Source: Protula sp. h YS-2021
Lineage: Eukaryota; Annelida; Polychaeta; Sabellida; Serpulidae
DNA length: 64,000 bases
NCBI GenBank assembly: GCA_949752745.1
Contig: OX457027.1
Location: 62,726,329-62,790,328, forward strand
Reading direction: 5' to 3'
Shown: in pieces, positions 1-11,350 of the stretch
Position numbering within the stretch: the stretch's first letter is position 1
Layout: each line of letters begins with the position of its first letter
The notes under the pieces: model-generated
The model's input: only the letters and a program-made list of their open reading frames with translations
The model's database searches: none
Told to the model about the DNA's origin: nothing
Made by a program: the position numbers and the translations under genes

Positions 1-62
1 ACTTGCATTTTGCCTTTTACAACGAACTATCGAATTTAATCATCTTCTAGCTATCAACCTAC

Positions 63-3000
63 CTTTCTGGAACACAGTGTTTCGCCCTGTGCGCGAGAAG
101 TTGGCTGGTTTTCACGCAGTTCTTCATGCCCGCCGCTGAACTCACCTGTTTCCTTTTAGAACTAACCTACAAAATTACAAAGTCACGAGTGACATTTCGC
201 TAACTGGATGCAACTGACCAAAATACATTAGCTTTATTGATTATGTACTGATTACCAATGAAGAGGGGCTGCATGGCTGAAAATTGGTGGCGTCTTTTTT
301 CAACAACTGTGACTTCTACCGGGTCACAAATTCATATTCTGAATAGTCCTTTGTCTATCGTATATTGCCTCTTTGTAAGAAAAGGTTAATAACTCTTGAT
401 ATAGACCAGTCCATTTAATCTTGTGAGCAAACTGTCAGCCCTTCATGGCACCGTATGACGTCATTTTTTATGTAAGTCTACCACGAGTATGAGGACGCGC
501 ATGGCTGGCCAGTGCTGATGAGAAGCTATCTGCGTGGAGAGTGAGTCGCTGCCGTCGTCCGCCGAGCCCATCCGCCATTCCACGAAGCCACCGAGGACAC
601 TCCGACAAGCACTGCCTGAGCCCTGTCTGACACCACAGCCAATAGTAGCCACTGGTTTGTGTGTAGACAGCTCACATTTAAAACGAAAACGTTCTTATCT
701 TTATATACTCGTCTTAAAGACTTGCTTAAAGACACGCTAATTTTATTATTACAAAACTCCAAATTTGCAATTTTCCATCCGAACTCTTTGTCTGTCTTTT
801 TTCACAAACGGCAGACTGTACCAATGTCTTGATATGTGGAAAATTGGAGATGATATACCATCCTCCACCCCTTCCCCCCAACACCAAACCCCTTCAGATA
901 AAGATGATGGTACAATTTAGACCATCACACCGTGTTACATTACCTTGCAAGCACGGATACTTCATCCTCTACTTTATACAATTTCGCAAGAGCATATGCT
1001 GAAATACAAAATAAGCACCCCATTACATCGATATCTGCTTTACCAATTCATCTAGTTCTTCTTTTTTTTCAATCAAACTTTATAAATTCTGAACTTTAAA
1101 CTGTTCAAGAAAATGGTACTGCTTTCATCAAGAATGCGGAACCACATTTTACTCTTTCAGCAAAAATTTTGTTTTATTTTGTATGCGGTTCTTACCCAGA
1201 CAAGCATAACCCGCCGCAGACGATGCCAGGCCGGCTGCGGTAGGAAAATTATTTTCTGAAGAAATATGTATATGCCAATTTAACATGGCACCATTCTGTG
1301 GCAGTTCGCCATCTTGTTTTCGTTTTCTTGCGCGTCGGCGAACTGAAACAGACAACATTGACACCACTGAGGCTGCAAAAAATACAAAGCTAAATTCTTT
1401 AAAAGCGATTTTATAACTAAAACTTCCAAAGGTATTTGTCCCAGAAATATACTTTCCTGGAAATTTCAGGGGTACTAAGGGGCTGTATTTTCAAGTATTT
1501 TTCTCATTGAACTGATAAAAGGTGATGCTTATTTAAGCCTGGAGAATCGAAAACGAATAAAGGTAGTCATTGCATTTGTGAAAACAAACCAACTTCAACT
1601 CCCAGTTCCATATTCCCTTATAGAAAGGCCTACAATACGGTACCTTTTATAGGATATATCGACTAACTCCTTTCAAAGCGTATCAAGGAAAATAACTCAC
1701 CGTCTTTTAGCACGTTCTGCAGCCTCGGCGAATCCACAGCCTGCTCTCTGAAGTAAACAAGTAAGGGAGGAAATGCATGACACATTCAACATCATCAACC
1801 ACTTAAAAACAAAAACAAAAAAACATATGTAGATACAGTCACTGGCATTAGCATTTTATACTTTTGAACAGGAGTATCTGGCATATAAACCACTTAACAG
1901 AAAGGCTACTAAAAATGTACAACACTTCTATCCCCGCCGTCCACAACTCTGTATGGGAATTTCGGAGATAATTTCCTAAATTATAGCAAACAATCTACAC
2001 TGGTTATGTATACATTGAAATTTTCGTCACGGGGTTCGAAATGCATGCATACAAAACTTCATCCAGACCATGATGCCAAACAACATACTCGCCATTGAGC
2101 CACATTTGGTCTTTTCTAAACTTGTTGCTTGTCATGACGGTCGTCTTCGCTCTCAGCTACAAAAAAGAATACGAACATGTTTTCAAAAAAAAAAAAAAAC
2201 TCAGAATCTCTCCTTCTTTAAAACACGCATAGTGATCAATGCACTCTCATATAAAATAAAAGCCAGAGAATACGACGTTCTCTAATTGTGTAAACAGCTC
2301 CACTAGCTGGACTTAAACGAATGCCATGAGGACGAACTAACGTTGACACTGACGAAGGCTTTATGGCGAAATCCCTTTGCTTTGCGTTACCCAAAATGCT
2401 ATATGGCAGACAGGCTATAAAAATATTATACTGTGAAATATCTATGACGGACAAACATTAACGAAGGAAAACATTATTGCTGCTCTGTTAGGCTATTTAA
2501 GGAATTATTTCGCGGATTCGTATTACGGCAACAGACCGCAAGGCTGGTGCGTTGGTGTATTGATGTACCGTAAGTTTTTTACGCACTAAGTGTTCTACGC
2601 CCTTTATGGGACACTTGAACGCATTTAATGTGCTGAAAAATAAACCTTACCTGTGCTAGATGCAGCGTGGCACTTAATGAGCCATTGATGGGCAGAACCA
2701 GTTCCTCATCACGCTTTCCCCCTACGATAAAGAAGTGACAAACATTAAATACTTCAATTAATTAAATCGAAGGCTTTATCTGAAACACTGCGAAACCAGT
2801 GAAAACTAAAGATCTTCCAGAAACCAGACATGATATTTGGTTGGCAATTATCGTATTTCGGGTGTATAAGTCGATGCTTTACATTGACTTTACTTTTTAT
2901 TTGGCCTCACCTGACTTTTACAAGTTTACTTAGATCCATTTCTGCATCTAGTAGTCAACTGAGTATATTTTTTAAAGAAAACGAATAACCCCTTCATCTA

Positions 3001-6000
3001 AATTGACTTTGGTCACGTAACATTTAAAATTGGGAACATAAACATTTGTCGTCCGAATTAACTTTTCTCCGCTTTAACGAATAAATAAGAGAAATGCCAA
3101 CATTTAATAGTGCCCCTCTTTTAAAAAGAGGTACAGGAACTTCTTTGCAATAAGGGTATATTGTTCAGCAGCTTTCAGCAACTGTATATTGAGACTGGTG
3201 TGCAGAATTTATGCCTCAGAAGACAAATTTTCACTCATACCAGCTGAACAACGCAATGCGCCGTAGCTCTAACAGAGAGACATAGCAATAGTTATTTATC
3301 TGTGGACCCGTCCTTTCTTCCTAGGACAGAAACGGTCCCAGGTCCGAAAACATAAATGGCCATAGATGTCAAATTTTTGACGCACGGTTTAGGGTACCGA
3401 GGCTCACACCACTCGCACATCACACTGAAAAGAATCATGACGCAACTTTTCTGCGCTTTAACGAAGAAATAAAAGGCATGCCGCTCATTATTCGTGTGCC
3501 TGTTTTCATTTGTACTTTCTGATCTACCGATGGAGGTGTCGTTTCGACTGCAAATTTTTTTGGATTAAATTAAAAAGAAATTACAAGGGAAACACATCAA
3601 AATTCTAATTTTCTTTCAAGATGACACTTTCGAATTGAAAAAGCCATCATATGATTTATAAAAACTATTTAACATATTATTTAGCCCCTTTAATAGCCAA
3701 TTTGTGAATGTGTTTCTGGCAAAATAAAATTTCGTTTTTTTTTTTACCAGCATTTTCTACCATTTCTTTATACCTTTATCCCAACCGAATTCCGCCGAAA
3801 CGCAAAAAATTTCGGCAAGTCTAAGTACGAATTCGCTTCTATTGCATAAACTTTCAGTAAAGTTTATAGGGACTTGTATGCAGGACTTGAGCTTCAGAAC
3901 AAATGAAGTTGGTTTTGTAGTTCTGGCTGAGACATATAGAAAGTTATTTAAGTAAGAGCTGACTCGGTACTATCATAAATGTTGACATGCACAAGTAAGC
4001 GACAGTAATTTGAATAAAATTATGCGTTTTAATGATTTTAGGGAATTTCCCTTAAAAAACACGGAACAAATATATATCACTGACAGAGGAGGTCGAACCA
4101 AACACTGTCAATACAAAACATAGCAAAGTCCTGGTATATACAGTGGAACCGGGTTCCGAAGTTTGTTGGACCTGGCAAATGTGTTCGTTACAGCCGATTT
4201 TCGTTATAACCGATATTTTCCTAATTTCCTGATTATACGGTCATTTTTTTTCAATGTACCATGAACAAACAAAACAACAGTCACAAGCTACAGACCTTTG
4301 TTAATACATGTCTGAAACGAATCCTAACATGCGCTGGTCTGAAACTATCACTAACTCCAACCTCCTGCAAAAAACAAACCAGCTGCCGGTAGAGGACGAT
4401 TTGCGAACGGAAATGGAGATGGATAGGATATACGCTGCTGAAACCGAAAAACAGCACCACGAAACTGTACCTCAAATGAAACCCCAAAGGCAAGAGAAGA
4501 AGAGGACGGCTCGGAAACACCTGGCGGCGCGACCTAGAGGCCGAAACCAAAAGATGGACTACACATGGGCAGAGCTTGAACTAATCGCAACAAGATCGTG
4601 GACGTTGGAGGGATCTGATCGGGGACCTAAGCTCCGGGAGGAGCGATGGGCCTAAGTATCTAACCCTTGTAGGACTTAAACTTTAGGAGTACTTTGTGAT
4701 TATTTGTTTAAAATACAGTAAACTTGACTACGTCTCGAGGAGTACGTCTATCCCCCGTGGGGGGATATGGTTTGTGTAAGGCTGTTGCGTGTTGACTACG
4801 CAAAAAAATTTACAAGTGGAAGGATATAGGTCGACGTAGTGTCTAACACTCAGACGAATCAATCCATTAACCAGTATTCGCGTGAGAATGTCGTAGGTAC
4901 GCTAAGTACAGCGCCGATTTTGAAAAAATCCGCCATTTTGTCAAGTCCCATCCGGAAAATGCTTGATCACTGCACTGCGGAAGGTGCCAGGGAACCCATG
5001 AGCAGAATTTGAAAGGAATCCACCCATTAATGTGGCCTGTAGACGCGTGAGGCTGCCGTATATATAAAGTCCAGTGCCAATTTTCAAAAGTCCGCCATTT
5101 TGTCAATTTTTGGTCGATCCGGAAAATTCTTGGTCACTGCACTGCGGAAGATTCCAGAGAAGCCGTGTACAAAATTTGAAACGAATTTGTCTATTAATGT
5201 GGCCTGTAGACGCGTGAGACTGCCGTATATATAAAGTCCAGTGCCGATTTTCAAAAGTCCGCCATTTTGTCAATTTTTAGCCGATTCGGAAAGTTCTTGG
5301 TCATTGCACTGCGGAAGGTTCCAGAGAAGCCATGTACAAAATTTGAAACGAATCCGTATATTAATGTGGCCTGTAGACGCATGAGACTACCGTATATACG
5401 CTAAGTCCAGTGCCGATTTTCAAAAGTCCGCCATTTTGTCAATTTTTGGTCGATCCGGAAAATTCTTTGTCACTGCACTGCGGAAGGGTCCAGAGAAGCC
5501 GTGTACAAAATTTGAACCGAATCCATGTATTAATGTGGCCTGTAGGCGCGTGAGACTGAAGCGTGACAGACGGACAGACAGACGGACGGACAGACGGACG
5601 AACAGACCGAAAAGTTCAAAACTATATCCCTCCGTTTCACGGGGGATAATTATTTGTTTAAAATACAGCACCTTGTTGAAACGAATCACTAAAATACACA
5701 CAAAATAAACAAATCACGACAATTTATTAATATTTAACATTTTCTTCAGTGAATGCTGAACCAATAATAACATGAAGTGCTTTCTGTCTTCGAAACCGTT
5801 AACTCCCAATACTAACTGGCTTGCACCTTGCACTCAACAGCCACTTGTACAAAGCACTTTTTTTTTCGAAACCCTCAAATTTAGCTTGTCTGAAACGTTT
5901 ACGTTCTGATTCGAAACTGCTTTCTTAAAAGTTTTTAATAATTTGATCTTTTTTGCTCAACCAGGTACTGAGAGTGCTTGGAACAATTTGCAATTTTCGC

Positions 6001-8627
6001 CTTTGATTTTACTGCTTTGTACTTAATTTCTAAAGAATGCCCAGTTCTTTTTCGCTTCGTAGCCATTTTGACCACGCAATTTTCATCGCCTTTGGCAATT
6101 TTCATCGCCTTTGATGGCTCTATTTTCTTTAACAGCGCGGCGACTAGTCCTTAAGGATTAGTAAAGTAAGACGATGGCAATAGAATCCCACAGCATGCGC
6201 TGTTGACTTTCACGCTTCCAAAAAAAAAAAAAAAAAAAAAAGCGTTGGCCCAAAATGTGTTCGTTACAAGTAAGTATTTGTGAAACACAAGCAGGCCCCA
6301 AACGCCCCCTAATTCATAGGGGTATAAAGCGATGACGGACAGAAGGACGGACGGACAGACGGATGGAGACCCCAAACCTATAGGCCCCAATACGAAAGGT
6401 TGCAGCCTAATACCGATTATTGGACAGTCCCAATTTTATGTATTGAAGTCAATGGGAAAAAAGTTAGGACCAGCGAATTTGTTTGCTATAACCGATACTT
6501 CGTCATAACCGATTTCGTTATAAATGGCGCCGCTCCAAAGAATAAAATATACATAAGTATAAATTGTGTTTCTAAGGTAAACAATACACAAGGTTGGGAA
6601 AGAAAATGTCGTCCTGCACGTGAACCAACCAGCAAAAGTAACACAAACAATGTCGCAGAACCAAGATGGAGATGTCAACAAAGAACAGCTGACCAATCTC
6701 GCTAGTTTTGTTAACTGTTCCCTTGAACAACTTTGTATTGTACCTAGCTCCAAGAAGCGTTCCGCTACTAAAGTTTGGCGTACCCGCTTCAAATCCTCGC
6801 TATATAACGATACGCAAGTCATCTGCGCTCGCTTTGAGGTACCTCTGTGGCGATGTTGTGTAAAATTCAACGACCCACAAGGCCCTTAAAGTACAGCGGC
6901 AATTATATATGATTTCTGTGTTACGCTTTCTTTAAGAGAAACAAATATAGAAATAACCACAAATTTTCCGCAATAACTGGCATCTGTTTACATGCAGGAA
7001 GTATGGTTTATGACGTGAAAAAGTGACAGTAAATTTTTTAATGATCCACCAAAAACTTTTGAACTACTATTTCAAAAAAAAAAAAAAACAAACAAAAACA
7101 CGGACAGAAATAAAAGTTATATATTGTGAGTATACACAATAAATTTATAACCAATTCTGCATCAATCAATTATTTTAGTGTATGTTTTACAGGCAATCTA
7201 TATTTATTTAAATTATTCAAATTTCAGGCTGCATGATATTTAAAGGCCGGAACGTAAACAAACATTTGACAGGTGAGTGCGGAAGCCAACATTTCTACAC
7301 TTTAACAAAGACATTGAAGTTATGTAGCTCATTAAAAATTGTGCCTGTTTTGCAAAAAGGGTATTTTGTGCATGAACTTACGAGGCAAGGAGCATTCAGT
7401 TTGAACAGCACATCGTAATTGGCTAAATTATACACTGGTCTTTTTGCTGCAAAAGATTATCATTTGGTAAACTGCGTGGCTTCTGGTTTGTAAAAAAACG
7501 GAATAATGCTGATCAATTTCAAGCTACTCTCCTTGCAAGTAAATGTTTGAATAACAGGGACTAGTACTAGGATTCTTGACTTAGATCAAACGAAGTTGTG
7601 ATCCTATTAGCCGAACAATGTAAGGCTTCGTAGCTCTGACAGCGAGGTATATGAAGGTATTTAAATCAGAGCTGACTCGGAGTTATCGTGTACGTAGCTC
7701 CAAGAATCGGTGCGCTAAAAAGTTTCCAGGCACCGCTTCAAAGCCTCGCTATATAACGATAAGCAAGTCAACTGCGCTCGCTTTGAGGCAACTCTGTGGC
7801 TACTTTGTGCGAGATTCAACGACCCATAAGTTTTATTGGCATTTGCTAAAGGCCCTCAAAGTACAACGGTAATCATGTACAACTTCTGTGTTACGCTTTC
7901 TTTAAAAGAAAGTAATACGGAAATAACCCCGAATCTCCCGCAATAATTGACATTTGTTTGTATACAGGGAGCATACTTTATCACGTGAAATAGTAACAAT
8001 AATTTTGGCAATTATCAACCAAAACACTTTTAAACTGATATTTCAAAAAGAACGTAAAAATGAAAAGTCAAATATTATGGGTGTACAAAACAAATTTATA
8101 CGTAATTCTGCATCTATCAACTATTTCAGCATATATTTTACAAATAAACTACAATCCCTTTATTTAAATTTTCGGTCACGTGACTTTGGTCACGCGACAT
8201 TTAAAGGCCAGAATGTAAACAAATATTTGACAGGTGGGTGCGGAAGCTAACTTGTCTGCACTTTTATGAACAAATAAAAGATATACAGCTCACTAGAAAC
8301 TGTGCCTGTTTTACAAAAAGGGCATATTGGGCATGAACTTTCTGTAGATGTTTGAATCATAGGGGCTGGCATGCAGGATTCGTGCCTCAGAACATATGAT
8401 ACTGACCCCTATTAGTGGGGCAATGGAAGGCTTCGTAGCTCTGACAGAGAGATATACGATGTTATACAAGTCAGAGCTACTCGGAGCTATCGTGTACGAT
8501 GCAAAATGTTGAAACCCCTATTATCGCTCCACTCCCACGCCTTTTACTCGATACCAAAAAGTATAAGTAACTTGCAGTATTTGATAACAGCAATATTGAC
8601 GGGAGCAACACAAGTAACTGACGACAT
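63..8627 (-). CDS. MVD: Mevalonate diphosphate decarboxylase, 5' eight exons (gene continues past the left edge)
   Basis: GHMP-family enzyme that decarboxylates mevalonate 5-diphosphate to isopentenyl diphosphate with ATP, in the mevalonate (sterol/isoprenoid) pathway. Exons on the minus strand, 5' to 3': 8627-8576, 2721-2651, 2156-2089, 1747-1701, 1342-1196, 998-944, 626-482, 166-63. All codon phases join without a stop and give about 229 residues of a protein usually near 400. Family hallmarks seen in order: [10 protein letters not shown] at the N-terminus, [11 protein letters not shown], the MWLNGE segment, the GHMP ATP-binding loop [17 protein letters not shown], then [10 protein letters not shown] and FVEWRMG. 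The start ATG at 8627 fits the family N-terminus. Intron 1 uses a GC donor (GCAAGT at 8575) instead of GT; the other donors are GT. The C-terminal exons lie outside the window. The domain call is firm; exact splice sites are read by eye. Confidence 0.93.
2960..3290 (+). repeat. Dispersed repeat A, copy 1
   Basis: The segment shares the order 'ttggtcacgt-aacatttaaa', 'gaacgtaaacaaacattt'-like text, 'ctttaacgaa', 'gtgcctgttt'-like text and 'cgtagctctgacagagagatat'-like text with 7170-7690, 8150-8470, 17400-17720 and 21075-21395. No coding capacity is seen. It is a multi-copy non-coding interspersed repeat of unknown class; edges are approximate. Confidence 0.5.
3510..3838 (+). mobile_element. 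MITE-like element B, diverged copy
   Basis: Text from the TCTGATCTACCGATGGAGG region through 'tttctggcaaaata' to 'cgaaacgcaaaaaatttcgg' is shared with 10645-10990 (plus) and 13550-13890 and 50555-50897 (minus). The better copies end in inverted GCCAATTCGCACTTT-like motifs. There is no coding capacity. This copy has diverged most and its ends are eroded. Confidence 0.5.
4729..5650 (+). repeat. Tandem array of about 165-bp units ending in a GGACAGAC simple repeat
   Basis: Four tandem units carry the landmark 'gccattttgtcaa' at about 4931, 5093, 5261 and 5430, each with 'ctgcactgcggaag' and 'aatgtggcctgtag'. The array ends in a GGACAGACGGACGG tract and the phrase 'aactatatccctccg'. A one-unit relative lies inverted at about 48640-49035. 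ORFs across it are repeat artefacts. Confidence 0.8.
5840..6063 (-). pseudogene. Pogo-family transposase N-terminal fragment (broken)
   Basis: Starting at 6063 on the minus strand, the translation opens with [16 protein letters not shown], which resembles the CENP-B/pogo N-terminal helix-turn-helix region. Similarity continues in another frame further down ([16 protein letters not shown]), so the copy carries a frameshift near 5985. No catalytic DDE domain was found nearby. It is a dead fragment within the Tigger-like remnant. Confidence 0.55.
6255..6400 (-). repeat. GGCCCCAA / GTCCGTCCG repeat, inverted copy
   Basis: The segment 'acaagcaggccccaa ... gacggacggacagacgg ... ccaaacctataggccccaa' is the reverse complement of segments at about 16330-16470 and 20007-20147. 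It is a short multi-copy repeat with a CCGT microsatellite core and no coding sequence. Confidence 0.6.
7170..7690 (+). repeat. Dispersed repeat A, copy 2
   Basis: This copy has the same ordered landmarks as the 2960 copy ('tttaaaggcc', 'gtaaacaaacatttgac', 'gtgcctgttttgcaaaaagg', 'ttcgtagctctgacag'). It is longer on the left. It lies inside MVD intron 1 and shows no gene. Confidence 0.55.
8150..8470 (+). repeat. Dispersed repeat A, copy 3
   Basis: This copy shares 'cacgcgacatttaaaggcc', 'tgcacttttatgaacaaat', 'gtgcctgttttacaaaaagg' and 'tcgtagctctgacagagag' with copies at 7170, 17400 and 21075. It ends about 100 bp from MVD exon 1 and shows no coding signal. Confidence 0.55.
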
Positions 8628-9688
8628 GTTATTGTCCAGCTGATTTTTTTCTTCTTTTCGTTTTTTTTTTTTTTTTTTTTCTACCGGGTGGACTATTTCG
8701 ACAACTGGCTGTGAGTGCTGTGTTTGAGTGTAAGTTGCAAATGAAATTTCACAAGTGATCCTCTTTCGGGGATTCCAAACGAAATTCCAAGTCTTCTTCG
8801 TCCGCAAACACCAGCTTTTGTAGTCATGAATCATTGTATAGCAAGGTAGGTTGCTTCAAAACTTGTAAAATTCATTGATAAAAATAAATTTCCAGTTTAA
8901 TAACTGTAATATCACAATTTAAATTGTTTATGCGTATACATACAGTAAGGGTTGTCGTCTGCTCGGGACCTCAGTACCACTAGTGGCACTGAGGTCCCGA
9001 AGTGGCACTGAGGACCCGGTGGCACTGAGGACCCGACAAAATTTTCATATGAACTTCCCGTCTCCGCCCCGCTCCGCCCCCATCTTTAATTGTTTCTTAA
9101 AATCACTGCTTCTTCCCCCCACCCCGTTTATTTTCTTGTATTCTCACCGCCCCGCCACCCCCACCCAATATGTGTACCTCAATATCGTACAGTTTTTTTT
9201 TCATAAAATATATACAAATACACATTCTATTCACAAAATGTTCAAGAAAAAAAGATGCGAAATTTCTCTTTTTGGCATATATATAAAATATATTTATATA
9301 TAGCTCCCACCCCCTACCCCACACTTCCTACGCAACAAAGACAAATTGCGTGTTTTTTTTTGGTTTTTTTTTTGTTTTTGTTTTTGCATTTCCCATCGGA
9401 TTTGAAATTAAAGCTCGCGCAACGATTACCGGGGTGGCATCAGGCACTGCATGGGGACGCAGCATATCTCCTGCCACCCCGTTAGGGGATGCCGTCAGGG
9501 GTGGCATGGGATCTCGCGGTCAGGGGTGGCATGGGATATTTTATCTTCTTGTATTCCCACTGTCCTCCCTCCCCCACCCAATAAATTTTTCTCAATATCT
9601 TACCGTTTTTTTAAAATAAAATATATACAAATACACCTATGTCTATTCACTAAATTTCCCACAAAAAAGGTGCGAAATTTCTTTTGTT

Positions 9689-9693
<5 letters not shown>

Positions 9694-9720
<27 letters not shown>
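9694..9720. repeat. (TA)n microsatellite
   Basis: A run of alternating T and A about 27 bp long. ORFs reading it as Tyr-Ile repeats are artefacts. Confidence 0.9.
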
Positions 9721-9724
<4 letters not shown>

Positions 9725-10644
9725 AATGCTTGAGGAGACCTCACGTGCTGATTTATAAGGTTTAGAGAGACCGAAAAAATTCGGAGACCAGAACCAGGTC
9801 TCCTTATTTATAAGGCCTCCAGAAAACTCAGAAGTAGCCAATTCTTCTTACATTTTTAAGACGGACACTAAACTTAAGCATAATGTGTATAAGACATTAC
9901 CAAAATGAAAAATTATGACTGAAAGACAAATTCGAAAAGCCGCCCTGAAGTCTACCCCTTGTATATTTCACAACCATATCAAATACCACTCAGGGAGACC
10001 ATTTGTAATTGTCATTTTTGAACAAAATCGGCTGTATATGGGCAAACTAAAATTTTCCCCATATTTATAGAAGTCTACTCTATCACATGGCAAAGTTTCA
10101 TGAAGGATAGACAAAAAAAGTCCTTTTTTTTAATTCTTGGCCTGTAAATTCAACCTTTCTGAAAAATAGCACGTGCTTCGATTTGATTTGTCGAAAATCA
10201 AAACAAAAATACAAAATCAAAACAAAAACATTCTGAAGGCGCATGCGCGAAATATCTGTCGAAATTTGGATTGCAAATCTCACTCATTACAACAGGTCAT
10301 AAATCATTATTCCTTATATTAAACAAGCATATTGTCCCATTTTATTTATTATCTTTAATAAATGGCTCTCTTAGTTGTGTAATGTGGAATAAGTGAAAAT
10401 ACCATATTATCGCTCACAACACGGTAAGCACTATGAGGCAAAAACTGCTCATTTTTATTTGTTCTGCCTATTTTGGCAACAGTTGGCACTTGACAGTTTG
10501 TGCTGTTGTAGGTTCGACTTCTACAGAGTGCTCGCACAACGATGTCTTGTGCAATAAATGGACGCTGTCCGGTGGTAGCACAACAATAAGCCAATTCACA
10601 GTTTCGGATCTTACCGATGGGTGTCGTTTCGACTACAAATTGAT

Positions 10645-10990
10645 AAGCCAATTTGCACTTTCGGATTTTTCCGGTGGAGGTGTTGTTTCGACTGAAAATG
10701 CTAGGGGATAAATTATAAAGAAATGATAAGGGAAAAACATCAAAATTCTAATTTTCTTTCAACATGCACACTTTCAAATTTATAAAGATATCATATGATC
10801 TTTTAAAAACTGTTTTACATATTATTTAGTCCCATTAATAACCAACATGTGAATATGTTTCTGGCAAAATGGAATTTTGTTGATTTTTGCCGTTTTTCTT
10901 CTATTATTTCTTTATATGATCCTTATCCCAACTAAATCCAGCTGAAACGCAAAAACTTTCCGACAAAAGTCGAAGTGCGATTTGGCTTAT
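10645..10990 (+). mobile_element. MITE-like element B
   Basis: A 346-bp non-coding element that begins AAGCCAATTTGCACTTTCGG and ends GTGCGATTTGGCTTAT, so its ends form an imperfect inverted repeat (GCCAAxTxGCACTT type). Internal text is shared with 13550-13890, 50555-50897 and, more weakly, 3510-3838. It is a non-autonomous DNA transposon by structure; its superfamily is not determined. Confidence 0.65.
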
Positions 10991-11065
10991 ATAAGTACTC
11001 TCATGCAAAACCACAATAACTGTTAAATTTTTATGTCAAAGGTCATTGCTTATTGCTGTTTGCTA

Positions 11066-11085
11066 TTGTGGGTTCGACTCCCACA
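11066..11085 (+). other. tRNA T-arm-like hairpin
   Basis: The sequence GTGGGTTCGACTCCCAC forms a 5-bp stem with a 7-base TTCGACT loop, as in a tRNA T-arm. Related sequences occur near 10510 (plus) and 12915 (minus). No full cloverleaf was found, so it may be a tRNA-derived SINE remnant. Confidence 0.35.
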
Positions 11086-11350
11086 GAGTATTTGCATAAC
11101 GATTTATTATGCAATAAACTTGTACTCACCGGTGGTAGCACAACCAGATGAGCATGAAACTAGAACAAGTAAGAAATAAAACTGGTTGGGACCCCCACCC
11201 GAACAAATCCTCACAGGATATAATTATTTTCAACAGAAGCTGTATGTTGACACTGTGTTAGATGGATAAGAGGTCTGAAAATTTTATACATGAAGTTCCA
11301 CCTGTAGTTTAGATCATGACAGAGAAAAAAGAACGAAATGATTATAACTA

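Larger units (their letters stand above)
4149..6530 (-). mobile_element. Pogo/Tigger-like DNA transposon remnant with later insertions
   Basis: The left end reads TA|CAGTGGAACC and is followed by 'gttataaccg' motifs, typical of pogo/Tigger termini. Similar 'ctataaccgata' and 'gttataa' motifs lie in opposite sense around 6480-6525. Between them is a minus-strand fragment resembling a pogo transposase N-terminus, a satellite-like array (4729-5650) and a GACGGACGG-rich repeat (6255-6400). The right boundary is not visible and the element is probably dead. Confidence 0.5.
2722..8575 (-). other. MVD intron 1, filled with repeats
   Basis: The intron lies between the start-codon exon and the second coding exon. 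No other coding exon was recognised in it. It holds a MITE-like segment, a pogo/Tigger-like remnant with a broken transposase start, a four-unit satellite-like array, and three copies of a roughly 300-bp dispersed repeat. Each is listed separately. Confidence 0.8.

Noticed and set aside
4308..4655. 115-residue plus-strand ORF at the left of the pogo-like remnant
   Set aside because: Low-complexity, charged content without a recognisable transposase motif; the transposase-like sequence is on the other strand at 5840-6063.
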